This document shows positions 50,230 to 58,131 of a stretch of 64,000 bases of DNA, in pieces. The DNA is from Ornithinibacillus halotolerans (GTDB lineage Bacteria > Bacillota > Bacilli > Bacillales > Amphibacillaceae). The notes beneath the pieces are model-generated. The model was given only the letters and a program-made list of their open reading frames with translations, searched no databases and was not told the DNA's origin. The stretch spans positions 38,886 to 102,885 of the forward strand of contig NZ_BMEY01000012.1 in assembly GCF_014637405.1 (NCBI RefSeq), written 5' to 3'. Both the position numbers and the translations under genes were made by a program. Numbering within the stretch: the stretch's first letter is position 1; each line of letters begins with the position of its first letter.

Positions 50230-50720
50230 GTGGAAAATGGATGATGTGAGCTTGATAATCGTTATCAAGTTAATTTTGAATTAAAATTCAATGGAAATGA
50301 GCTTGATAAGCGGTCTCAAGTTTATTTTGAATTAAAATTCAATGGAAAAGAGTTTGATAAGCGGTCTCAAGTTGATTTTGAATTAAAATTCAATGGAAAT
50401 GAGCTTGATAAGCGGTCTCAAGTTGATTTTGAATTAAAATTCAATGGAAATGAGTTTGATAAGCGGTCTCAAGTTGATTTTGAATTAAAATTCAATGGAA
50501 AAGAGCTTGATAAGCGGTCTCAAGTTTATTTTGAATTAAAATTCAATGAAAAAGAGTTTGATAAGCGGTCTCAAGTTGATTTTGAATTAAAATTCAATGG
50601 AAATGAGCTTGATAAGCGATCTCAAGTTTATTTTGAAATAAAATTCAATGGAAATGAGCTTGATAAGTAATCTCAAGTTTATTTAAAGATAAAATTCTGT
50701 TTAAATGTGTTTGATAAATC
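50230..50720. repeat. Tandem array F: nine or more units of exactly 51 bp
   Basis: CGGTCTCAAG (or variant) recurs at 50260, 50311, 50362, 50413, 50464, 50515, 50566, 50617 and 50668, all 51 bp apart with no indel. Each unit has two inverted repeats: CTTGA-n9-TCAAG and TTGAATT-AA-AATTCAA. Differences between units are few (GTTTATTTT/GTTGATTTT, AAT/AAA, CTT/TTT). One plus frame is open through the array (17-residue repeat) but has no start codon. Same core as array C. Confidence 0.95.
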
Positions 50721-50825
50721 CCCTCCGTCTAAAGTCTGAAACTTAATAGACCCCCAGCCCGTAGGAACTATAAGAAAATTCTTATAAACTATAGTTAGTT
50801 AATAATGAATAGGGAGAGTGAAGAT

Positions 50826-51812
50826 GTGACAACACCAATCATTGAAGTGCAGAACTTGAAAAAGTCTTATAAGAAAAGGAAAACAAAAGAATGGATTACA
50901 GCTGTAAATGATATTTCTTTTACAGTTAACAAGGGTGAAATTCTTGGACTGCTTGGTCCTAATGGTGCTGGGAAAACGACTACGATAAAAATGATTTGTG
51001 GTTTAGTACGACCAGACAGTGGGTCTGTTTCAATTAGTGGAATTGATAACCAACAGAAGAGATTACAAGCACAAGAACATATTAGTGCTGTTTTAGAAGG
51101 AAATCGTAATTTATATTGGCGATTAACGGTAAGAGAGAACATGGAGTATTTTGCCGGGAACCGCGGGAAGTCGAGAAAAGAAGTTGCTAGTCGAATTGAT
51201 GAGTTATTACAACAGTTCCGATTAAAAGATAAAGAAAATGAAATGGTTAATCGACTTTCACGTGGAATGCAGCAAAAGCTTGCCATTGCAGTAGCGATGC
51301 TTGCTGGTAGTGATGTTATTTTACTAGATGAACCAACGCTCGGTCTTGATATCGAAACGGGATATGAAGTGAGGGAGCTTCTCCGAGAAATCGTGAGAAA
51401 TGAGCAAAAGACAATCATTATTACATCTCATGATATGGATGTAATTCAAGATCTATGTGAACGGACAGTCATTATTAATAATGGAAAAGTTGTTACAAAC
51501 GATCGAGTGGAGAACTTGTTGAAGTTGTTTGAAGTCCGTGCTTATGCAATAAAACTGGAAGGCCACTTGAGTGAGGAACAGCATCAATTATTGTTAGAGA
51601 AGTTTCCACTTTTAGAATATAAACCGGATACAGTACATTCCATCTTAGAAGTTGATCTAACTCAAAGTCAGGACATTTATGAACTGTTTGATATCTTAAA
51701 ATTGGAACAAATTCCAGTAGATACAATTGATCGTAAAACGATTAATTTTGAACAAGTATTTTTGAAAATTGTTAATGGGAGGGATAAAGTTGCAGTTTCT
51801 CAACGTGCTTAA
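50826..51812 (+). CDS. ABC-2 transporter ATP-binding protein
   Basis: 328 residues from GTG 50826 (GGGAGAG 7 bp upstream; ATG 50805 has no RBS). Walker A GPNGAGKTT, Q-loop VLEGNRNLYWRLTVRENM, signature LSRGMQQKL, Walker B VILLDEPTLGLD and ITSHD H-loop, then a 100-residue regulatory C-terminus. The drug/daunorubicin-type DrrA/CcmA group. Overlaps the permease gene by 23 bp. Substrate unknown. Confidence 0.9.
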   Translation: MTTPIIEVQNLKKSYKKRKTKEWITAVNDISFTVNKGEILGLLGPNGAGKTTTIKMICGLVRPDSGSVSISGIDNQQKRLQAQEHISAVLEGNRNLYWRLTVRENMEYFAGNRGKSRKEVASRIDELLQQFRLKDKENEMVNRLSRGMQQKLAIAVAMLAGSDVILLDEPTLGLDIETGYEVRELLREIVRNEQKTIIITSHDMDVIQDLCERTVIINNGKVVTNDRVENLLKLFEVRAYAIKLEGHLSEEQHQLLLEKFPLLEYKPDTVHSILEVDLTQSQDIYELFDILKLEQIPVDTIDRKTINFEQVFLKIVNGRDKVAVSQRA

Positions 51813-52563
51813 TGCTAATATTCGTAGAGAATATATCTTATTGAAACGGTATTTACCAAACACAATTGCTATGTTAATTACGTTTTATGTATTATTTTTA
51901 GGAATGTTTGCTGGAATTTCGTTGATTGGGGATCCAAGTACACAAGATACTAATATTCAATATGTCATCGTCAATTACATCTTTTGGTTTTTAGCTATGG
52001 TTGTCGTCAATGACATTGGTTGGCAAATTACGAATGAAGCAACACAAGGAACGCTGGAGCAATTAGGGATGTCACCAATGGGTATTTGGAAAATTATGCT
52101 TTCACGATTGCTTTCCACAACACTTATAGAATTTATTATTATCATCGGATTACTATACTTAAGTATGTTTACAGCAGGTCAATGGTTAAATGTGGATGTA
52201 CTTTCTATATTACCGATTCTCATTTTAACGCTTATTAGTATGTTTGGATTAGGACTTATTATTGCAGGATTCACTATGATTTTGAAGCAAATTCAAGCAT
52301 TCTTACAAATCTTACAGTTTCTTCTTGCTGGCTTAACTTTTGTACCATTATCAGTTGCACCATTCCTTGCATTTTTCCCGTTCGTGAAAGGGATAGATAT
52401 GGTACGAGGAATTATGATAAATGGAATGACACTAAGTCAATTTGCACTGGCAGATATATTAATTTTAGTATTTAATGCAGTATTTTATTTTGGAATAGGA
52501 TTGTTTGTATTCCTACGTTGTGAGCGATTTGCAATGCAAAAAGGATTACTTGCACATTATTAA
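51790..52563 (+). CDS. ABC-2 transporter permease
   Basis: 257 residues from TTG 51790, which has GGGAGGG 6 bp upstream and lies inside the ATPase gene. Six helices, with LYLSMFTAGQWLNVDVLSIL, GLGLIIAGFTMILKQIQAFL (conserved ABC-2 motif), and LQFLLAGLTFVPLSVAPFLA. It pairs with the ATPase encoded upstream. Ends at a strong terminator. Confidence 0.88.
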   Translation: MQFLNVLNANIRREYILLKRYLPNTIAMLITFYVLFLGMFAGISLIGDPSTQDTNIQYVIVNYIFWFLAMVVVNDIGWQITNEATQGTLEQLGMSPMGIWKIMLSRLLSTTLIEFIIIIGLLYLSMFTAGQWLNVDVLSILPILILTLISMFGLGLIIAGFTMILKQIQAFLQILQFLLAGLTFVPLSVAPFLAFFPFVKGIDMVRGIMINGMTLSQFALADILILVFNAVFYFGIGLFVFLRCERFAMQKGLLAHY

Positions 52564-52565
52564 TA

Positions 52566-52604
52566 AAAATGGTATTGGCTGTAGAAGCTAATACCATTTT
52601 TATT
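52566..52604 (+). terminator. Terminator of the ABC-2 operon
   Basis: AAAATGGTATTGGC / GCTAATACCATTTTT, 14-bp stem with one mismatch, 7-nt loop. Confidence 0.85.
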
Positions 52605-52687
52605 AGCTGGATATAGGCAAGCATTTATTGAGGTGGACGCAAAAATAGGTTAAATATCAAACTTTTTCCTTTAAAATAGGTTACTGT

Positions 52688-52720
52688 CTGATACAAGTAT
52701 CAGTCACCTGTCATAGGTTA
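52688..52720 (+). promoter_or_regulatory. Sigma-K-like promoter with overlapping dyad
   Basis: CATAGGTTA (52712-52720) fits the sigma-K -10 (CATAnnnTA); TACA at 52692-52695 gives the AC of the -35 at 16 bp. A perfect dyad CTGATAC-AA-GTATCAG (52688-52703) covers the -35. Suits mother-cell expression of the coat gene. Confidence 0.5.
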
Positions 52721-52753
52721 ATAGTGTATCTAACACAAGAAAGGGGAAAAATT

Positions 52754-53242
52754 ATGAGACATCCTAGAAATTGTGGATGCCCAAAATGCGTTGTTTATCC
52801 GACAAAGCATAATGTAGTGCATCACTGTACAGAAGAAACAATCCAACATGTTCATCCGTCCCATACAACGGTTATGAATCATCATTTAATTAAGAACCAG
52901 CACGTATTCCCACATTCTACTTCCGTTCAAAATACAGTAAATAGCGTTGACATAATGGGGCCATCATTTAATGTACCAGCTGGACCAGGAATGGGAATGG
53001 GGCCTGGCATGATGGGACCAGGAACACCGACTCAAGTAGCAGGAGCAATGGATCCGGGTATGGGACCAATGGGACCAGGCATGGGTCCGGGTATGATGGG
53101 GCCAGGACAAATGGGACCAGGTATGGCAGGTCCAGGTCAAGGCAACATGTGTTCACCGACTCAAGTAGCAGGAGCAACTGATCCAGGCATGGGTCAAATG
53201 GGACCAGGTATGGGCCAAAAGCCTCCTAAGAAATGGTGCTAA
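52754..53242 (+). CDS. CotD-family spore coat protein with Gly-Pro-Met repeats
   Basis: 162 residues, ATG 52754 behind AAAGGGG. The N-terminal half resembles CotD: Cys/His-rich HPRNCGCPKCVVYPTKHNV, ETIQHVHPSHTTVMNHHLIK and NQHVFPHSTS. The second half is a low-complexity GPGMGxM tract with PTQVAGAMDPGMG and PTQVAGATDPGMG duplicated, ending KPPKKWC. It would be assembled in the spore coat in the mother cell. The tract makes length variation between strains likely. Confidence 0.85.
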   Translation: MRHPRNCGCPKCVVYPTKHNVVHHCTEETIQHVHPSHTTVMNHHLIKNQHVFPHSTSVQNTVNSVDIMGPSFNVPAGPGMGMGPGMMGPGTPTQVAGAMDPGMGPMGPGMGPGMMGPGQMGPGMAGPGQGNMCSPTQVAGATDPGMGQMGPGMGQKPPKKWC

Positions 53243-53251
53243 TCTTGCAAG

Positions 53252-53282
53252 GAGCTGGCGTAATAGCTAGCTCTTTTTCTTT
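53252..53282 (+). terminator. Terminator of the CotD-like gene
   Basis: GAGCTGGC / GCTAGCTC stem with 6-nt loop and pyrimidine-T run. Confidence 0.75.
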
Positions 53283-53365
53283 TTTTAGGATATTGTATTC
53301 TTCATGGTAAGATTAGTGTAGTAGTTTTATCTAGATTGAAAGAATCAATTAAGGAAGTGTTACAT

Positions 53366-53923
53366 ATGAAAGTTTTAACGATAACAGGATATAAACCTCG
53401 TGAAATTAATATATTTAAAGAGAATGACCCGAAAATAGCAATTATCAAAGCGGCGTTACAAAAGAAATTAATAGGATTTATAGAAGAAGGATTAGAATGG
53501 ATTCTTATTTCAGGACAAATGGGGGTCGAACTTTGGGCAGCAGAAGTAGCCTTAGATTTAAAAGAAGAATATGACATTCAAATTGCTATCATACCCCCAT
53601 TCGAAAATCAGGATGAACGCTGGCCAGAAGATTTAAAGTTTAAGTATGAGGAATTAAAGATGGTTGCAGACTTTTACCAACCACTTTACAAAGGGGAGTA
53701 TAAAGGACCATATCAGTTTAGAGCAAAGAATAAGTGGCTAGTTGAAAAAAGTGACGGCTGTTTATTATTACTTGATGAAGAATACCCAGGAAGCAATAAG
53801 TTTTTCTATGAAGAGGCAAAACGTGCATCAAAAGATTATCCTATTTATTTGATTACTCCTTTTGATTTAGATGAGATGGGCGAAGAGTTACGTATGTCTG
53901 ACCCTGATTATTGGAATTCGTAA
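53366..53923 (+). CDS. ypsA: YpsA/DUF1273 SLOG-family protein
   Basis: 185 residues, ATG 53366 behind AAGGAAG. TITGYKPREINIFKENDPKI, WILISGQMGVELWAAEVALD, AIIPPFENQDERWPEDLK and YQPLYKGEYKGPYQFRAKN are near-invariant in YpsA (UPF0398), a Rossmann-like SLOG fold that binds nucleotide-derived ligands. In B. subtilis and S. aureus YpsA affects cell division. Monocistronic here. Confidence 0.93.
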   Translation: MKVLTITGYKPREINIFKENDPKIAIIKAALQKKLIGFIEEGLEWILISGQMGVELWAAEVALDLKEEYDIQIAIIPPFENQDERWPEDLKFKYEELKMVADFYQPLYKGEYKGPYQFRAKNKWLVEKSDGCLLLLDEEYPGSNKFFYEEAKRASKDYPIYLITPFDLDEMGEELRMSDPDYWNS

Positions 53924-54062
53924 AGTGATGCAGGATTTTCTTGAAATATCGCGAATATAGTAGATATTGATCATTCCAGAACTAGAATTGGATGAATTTA
54001 TTAGTAAAGCTACCTGAAAACTATCGTTTAGTGAAGCAGTGATCTTATGGATAGGAGAGGCG

Positions 54063-54962
54063 ATGACTGTGAAATTATTTCCAGTACGATTTACTACTAG
54101 ACTTCAGCTGATAGAGATTAATGAAGAACACCGGGATGCGATTTTTGATACGATGTCTCGGCATGAAGTGATGAAGTATTATGGTAGAGAACCGATGGAA
54201 TCCATGGACGAGGCAGCGGAATTAATAGGTCATTTTCAAATGCTATTTCAAAGTGGCCGTGGCATTCGATGGGGAATTAAACTTAAGAAAACAAATGAAT
54301 TAATAGGAACAATTGGTTTTCATAACTATATTCCGACTATGAAGAGAGCAGAAGTAGGATTTGAGATTCATCCTTCACATTGGAGAAAAGGCTATTTGAG
54401 CGAAGCACTTAATAATGTTCTAGAATATGGCTTTGTCGACCTTGGTGTCCACCGAATTGGTGCGATTACTTTTCCTGCTAATGAAGCTTCAAACCGATTA
54501 TTAGAGAAGATAGGTTTTACACAAGAAGGAATTTTGCGGGGATACTTATTCCAACGTGACCAGTCACATGATGCTAATGTATTATCTTTGTTAAAGCCAG
54601 AATGGAGACGAAGAAGATATGAAGACGATGCTCCAGTAGTGTACAGGGATCATCTAACCGAGATAGTCAAGCGCTCGGAAAAAGCAGGAGACTTTGATCA
54701 GCTTGCAGGAAAAGGGAAACCACTCGACCTCGGCCCAAGCTATGTCAATCCTTCCGAAGCCCAATTGTACAAAACATTGAAAGATAATCATGTCCTACCA
54801 GATTGGATCGAACTTGCAAATGAAATTGATGCAATGAAGGAAAAGTTACCTAGTCTGGCCGGTGAAGCTAGAAAAGAATTGGTGCAAGAAATAAATGAAA
54901 AGATTAAAGCATATAATTTTGCTTGTCCACCATCTTTGCAGCGGAATAAAGTGATGGAATAA
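54063..54962 (+). CDS. GNAT acetyltransferase fused to a DUF1992 domain
   Basis: 299 residues from ATG 54063 (GGAGAGG upstream). Residues 1-175 are a RimJ/RimL-like GNAT: LQLIEINEEHRDAIFDTMSR, HWRKGYLSEALNNVLEYGFV (acetyl-CoA loop R-K-G-Y) and ASNRLLEKIGFTQEGILRGY. Residues 190-299 match DUF1992/DnaJC28-like: DHLTEIVKRSEKAGDFDQLA, GKGKPLDLGPSYVNPSEAQL and LARE-like EIDAMKEKL. Both are intact with no frame break. Acetylates an N-terminal or small-molecule amine in this family; the fused domain's role is unknown. Confidence 0.88.
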   Translation: MTVKLFPVRFTTRLQLIEINEEHRDAIFDTMSRHEVMKYYGREPMESMDEAAELIGHFQMLFQSGRGIRWGIKLKKTNELIGTIGFHNYIPTMKRAEVGFEIHPSHWRKGYLSEALNNVLEYGFVDLGVHRIGAITFPANEASNRLLEKIGFTQEGILRGYLFQRDQSHDANVLSLLKPEWRRRRYEDDAPVVYRDHLTEIVKRSEKAGDFDQLAGKGKPLDLGPSYVNPSEAQLYKTLKDNHVLPDWIELANEIDAMKEKLPSLAGEARKELVQEINEKIKAYNFACPPSLQRNKVME

Positions 54963-54963
54963 A

Positions 54964-54992
54964 CCAGTCTTGTCGTGAGGCTGGTTTTTTGT
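54964..54992 (+). terminator. Terminator after the GNAT-DUF1992 gene
   Basis: AACCAGTCT / AGGCTGGTT stem, T6 tail. Confidence 0.85.
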
Positions 54993-55020
54993 TGCTTATT
55001 TTAGGTGGTTTTGGTTAGAA

Positions 55021-55122
55021 GCTAAAGTTTTGCGTAATGTGGCTAAAGTTTCACCTTAACTGGCTAAAGATGACAGCAAAGTGGCTAAAGTTTTACATGA
55101 ACTAGCTAAAGATTATGTCAAC
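55021..55122. repeat. Tandem array G1: five 21-bp units
   Basis: GCTAAAG starts at 55021, 55042, 55063, 55084 and 55105, exactly 21 bp apart; the following 12-14 bases differ in every unit. The last unit, CTAGCTAAAGATTATGTCAA and onward, is identical over 21 bp to the last unit of array G2. Confidence 0.9.
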
Positions 55123-55216
55123 TCATAAAATGTACTCAAAATTTTCTCCAAAAAAGAAGGATTTTCCCAACAAATCTAGTATATTAACATGTAAGAATAG
55201 AAAGGTGGATGATATT

Positions 55217-56191
55217 TTGATTGTAAAACCATTAAAACCCCAGCTAATACTCCTCCAAACAGAAGCACTTAACAAAAGGTTACCTCCAAACCACAAGATG
55301 AAAGATACTGTACAAAATGATGCTCGAATCCTCCGAGCAGGCTACAATGGCGAAAGGACCTTATCCTTCACCCTTTCATTAATTGATAATCCATCTATCA
55401 AAATCCTTCATAATTTACGAATCCCTGATTCATATGGCTATTTCCAGATTGATAATATGATTATTAACTGTCACTATGCTGTATTATCTGAAGTGAAAAA
55501 TATATATGGAACAGTAACCTTTGATAATATGGGGCAAATGATCCGCAGTATTGGTGAGGAAGAGGAAGGTTTCCGTAATCCGATTGAACAAGTTGGAAAA
55601 CAGGAATATCGGCTGAAAAAGTGGCTGAAGGAGATGCGCTTGCCCTTATTTCCGATAGAGCGTTTTGTCGTCTTTAGTAATAGCGGTACAATCCTTAGAA
55701 ATCTCACCAATGAAAAATCTCTCTCTAATATTGTCATTCATGAAGATAGATTATTTTCTAAATTAGCAAGGCTTGAAAGTAAATATGAAGAAGCTAGCTT
55801 AACAACCAGACAATTAAACCGGATTATTAAACGTTTATTGGTTGCCCATACTCCAAAGAGTGTAAACATACTCGAAAAATATGAGATTACAAAAGAGCAA
55901 TTGATCAAAGGTGTATTTTGTGAAAAATGTAACGCGGCTATCATGATTCGGATATATGGAGCTTGGAAATGCCTCGATTGTGGGTTTACTTCAAAAGATG
56001 CACACATAACAGCGTTGAAGGATTATGCATTATTGGTTAGTAAGGAGATTGGGAACCGAGAAATTAGAGAATTTTTAAAGGTAGATTCTATTCATGTTGC
56101 TAAACACCTGATGAAAAAGAGTGGGTTTAAACAAAGCGGGGTAACGAGCGCAAGAAAATATTTGCTAGATTTTGATTTTAATGCAGATTAG
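55217..56191 (+). CDS. NERD-domain (nuclease-related) protein with zinc ribbon
   Basis: 324 residues starting at TTG 55217 with AGGTGG 7 bp upstream. The NERD domain includes AGYNGERTLSFTLSLIDNPS, FQIDNMIINCHYAVLSEVKN (D and E-x-K catalytic pattern of PD-(D/E)xK-like folds) and YGTVTFDN. A C-terminal zinc ribbon FCEKCNAAIM...WKCLDCGF and a helical tail follow. Presumed DNA-acting enzyme of unknown role. Bracketed by the GCTAAAG arrays G1 and G2. Confidence 0.9.
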   Translation: MIVKPLKPQLILLQTEALNKRLPPNHKMKDTVQNDARILRAGYNGERTLSFTLSLIDNPSIKILHNLRIPDSYGYFQIDNMIINCHYAVLSEVKNIYGTVTFDNMGQMIRSIGEEEEGFRNPIEQVGKQEYRLKKWLKEMRLPLFPIERFVVFSNSGTILRNLTNEKSLSNIVIHEDRLFSKLARLESKYEEASLTTRQLNRIIKRLLVAHTPKSVNILEKYEITKEQLIKGVFCEKCNAAIMIRIYGAWKCLDCGFTSKDAHITALKDYALLVSKEIGNREIREFLKVDSIHVAKHLMKKSGFKQSGVTSARKYLLDFDFNAD

Positions 56192-56194
56192 TCT

Positions 56195-56228
56195 AAAAAA
56201 AGTAGGTGCGTATGCCCCTACTTTTTTT
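56195..56228 (+). terminator. Terminator after the NERD gene
   Basis: AAAAAAAGTAGG-n10-CCTACTTTTTTT perfect 12-bp stem. Confidence 0.9.
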
Positions 56229-56244
56229 GATGTTTTGGTGAGAT

Positions 56245-56346
56245 GCTAAAGATTAGTGGAAAGTTGCTAAAGATTCTCTTAAACTTGCTAAAGTTAACTA
56301 CAAAGTTGCTAAAGTTTCCTCAATTCTAGCTAAAGATTATGTCAAC
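56245..56346. repeat. Tandem array G2: five 21-bp units
   Basis: GCTAAAG at 56245, 56266, 56287, 56308 and 56329, exactly 21 bp apart, in the same orientation as G1. Unit variable parts are mostly different from those in G1 except for the shared last unit. Confidence 0.9.
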
Positions 56347-56444
56347 CAACCATTTTTTAGCGCAAAACAGGCAAATCCACCTTCATAATAGGCAGTCCAC
56401 ACCAAATTCTACCACCCATACAGCCAAAAAAAGCCCAACCCAAA

Positions 56445-56474
56445 AAGAGCAGACCCCAAAGTCTGCTCTTCTTC
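56445..56474. terminator. Terminator of the DUF1906 gene
   Basis: AAGAGCAGAC-n6-GTCTGCTCTT perfect stem 8 bp past the minus-strand stop codon. Confidence 0.8.
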
Positions 56475-56477
56475 TCA

Positions 56478-57431
56478 TTACCATAAGAATTCCATCATAT
56501 TCCCGTTAAATAAATTCGTATCTATATTACAGGTTTCCCCGTCAATGGCATATTGCCAACCGTAAAGTTTTGATTTTTCTGGTCCGGTTGGATCAAATTC
56601 TGGTGCGTCTTCTTTCGTAGTTATTTCCGCTTGTGGAAAGGCAGTCCAAACGATAGTGTTTTCTTGGGCTTCATTTTTCATAGATTCATATGCTGCAAAA
56701 ATATCATTCTCTTCACTGAAGACACCATAGACACCAGGCTCGTAATCAGAATCGGACATTGCATCATACCATCCTTCCATAAATTCAGCATCTACTGGAT
56801 AGTCAGGCTCAATGTCAACGAAAATTGCTACACCTTCAGGGATACCTAAATCACTCGCCATAGCAATTGCTTCTTCAGCGTGGGCAACTCCGTTATCATA
56901 TCCGCGGGCATCTTCTACATGATTGTAGATTACGAGAATTTTAATATCATTGTCGTGAAGCAATTCTACCTCTTCTTTATCAAGTCCGAAAGACACATCT
57001 TCTTTATCACCAAGGTACCGTCCCCAAATAGCAGGCTGACCGTAATTGTCTACTACACAACCGAGGAAATCCTCATCTGTGTAGGTTGCAGAATCAACAC
57101 CCCAATGAATCTCATCACTTTTGTCCTCTTTATTAGCATCATCATTGTTCTCTGATCCCTCATTATTCTTACTTCCTTCATCCTCGTTATCCTTGTTTCC
57201 GTTATTCTTGTCTCCATCATTTCCATTATCCTTGTTCCCATTACCATTATCCTTATCTTTATCCTTGTTAGCATTATCGTTTGTATTCTGATCATCATTC
57301 TGTTGCTCTTCTGAATTGGTATCATTTACTGCATCTCCTGGTTTAGATGAATTCAGTATAGAGAGGAGGATTATAGGGATTGTGACTACAATAATTAAAC
57401 TAATCAGGGTGATCAGTTCATACTTCTTCAT
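56478..57431 (-). CDS. Secreted DUF1906 (glycoside-hydrolase-like) protein
   Basis: 317 residues. N-terminal anchor helix (LITLISLIIVVTIPIILLSI), then about 80 residues of Asn/Asp/Lys/Gly/Glu low complexity (a flexible wall-spanning spacer), then a TIM-barrel-like domain: WGVDSATYTDEDFLGCVVDN, AIWGRYLGDKEDVSFGLDKE, ILVIYNHVEDARGYDNGVAH, GVAIFVDIEPDY, GVYGVFSEEN. This is DUF1906 (Rv2525c-like). Extracellular; likely wall-directed but with no proven activity. Confidence 0.85.
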   Translation of the reverse strand: MKKYELITLISLIIVVTIPIILLSILNSSKPGDAVNDTNSEEQQNDDQNTNDNANKDKDKDNGNGNKDNGNDGDKNNGNKDNEDEGSKNNEGSENNDDANKEDKSDEIHWGVDSATYTDEDFLGCVVDNYGQPAIWGRYLGDKEDVSFGLDKEEVELLHDNDIKILVIYNHVEDARGYDNGVAHAEEAIAMASDLGIPEGVAIFVDIEPDYPVDAEFMEGWYDAMSDSDYEPGVYGVFSEENDIFAAYESMKNEAQENTIVWTAFPQAEITTKEDAPEFDPTGPEKSKLYGWQYAIDGETCNIDTNLFNGNMMEFLW

Positions 57432-57572
57432 TGGTTTCTAACCTCCCTTCAGCCCTGTATTATTTTATGTGTCATAGGAAGTAGGGGTGTGGGCAAAGTC
57501 GGAAAAAAATAAAGGAAAACTAGTAAAGGTTGTCGAATTAATAGAATATTAGCGACATAAGGGGTGGTATGG

Positions 57573-58130
57573 ATGCAGAAATGGAAGACATTATCATCAG
57601 AATATATGTACAAATCGCCATTTGGTAATCATCGCAAAGATTGTGTAGAACTACCGGATGGACATAAGATTAACAATTATTATGTGAATGAGTATGACGA
57701 TTGGGTGAATGCAGTTGTATTAACAAAAGAACGAAAAATTGTCTTAGTGCAGCAATATCGTCATGCAGCTGGAGATTGTTTTCTTGAAATACCTGCAGGG
57801 AAAGTAGAGAAGGGCGAGACTTATGAAGAAGCAATACTTCGCGAGGTGGAAGAAGAAACAGGATTCACATCAGAGCAAAGGCCGATAAAGTTAGGAGAGT
57901 TCTTTGTCAATCCAGCAACACAAACGAATAAAGTAATTTCATACCTTATCCTCGATGCATTTCAGGAATATACACAAGCGTTGGATCCAACAGAGATTAT
58001 AGATATTCACATCATCGACATTGATCAGATGGAGAATCTTATTGCTACAGGGAAAATTAATCAATTATTTACGGTTAGTGCTTATTACATGGTTAAATCT
58101 TATTTAATGAGCCGACTAAAGGAGGTATAA
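57573..58130 (+). CDS. Nudix hydrolase (ADP-ribose pyrophosphatase-like)
   Basis: 185 residues, ATG 57573 behind AGGGGTGG. Nudix box GKVEKGETYEEAILREVEEE followed by TGF, preceded by LEIPA and QQYRHAAGD as in ADP-ribose/NDP-sugar pyrophosphatases (NudF group). First of a co-directional run (57.6-59.9 kb) with a membrane protein, phosphorylase-like and uridine-kinase-like genes. Hydrolyses a nucleoside diphosphate linked to X. Confidence 0.92.
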   Translation: MQKWKTLSSEYMYKSPFGNHRKDCVELPDGHKINNYYVNEYDDWVNAVVLTKERKIVLVQQYRHAAGDCFLEIPAGKVEKGETYEEAILREVEEETGFTSEQRPIKLGEFFVNPATQTNKVISYLILDAFQEYTQALDPTEIIDIHIIDIDQMENLIATGKINQLFTVSAYYMVKSYLMSRLKEV

Positions 58131-58131
58131 T

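Noticed and set aside
52968..53177. 69-residue minus-strand open frame opposite the CotD-like tract
   Set aside because: Low-complexity Leu/Pro/Val shadow of the GPGM repeat, no RBS.
53924..54062. Gene remnant between ypsA and the GNAT-DUF1992 gene
   Set aside because: Short coding-like fragments appear but no recognisable family or continuous frame can be defended.
9289..56346. Arrays read as CRISPR (conserved repeat plus variable spacer)
   Set aside because: Units are 20-53 bp in total with conserved parts of only 7-30 bp, variable parts are related among themselves, and no cas genes are present.
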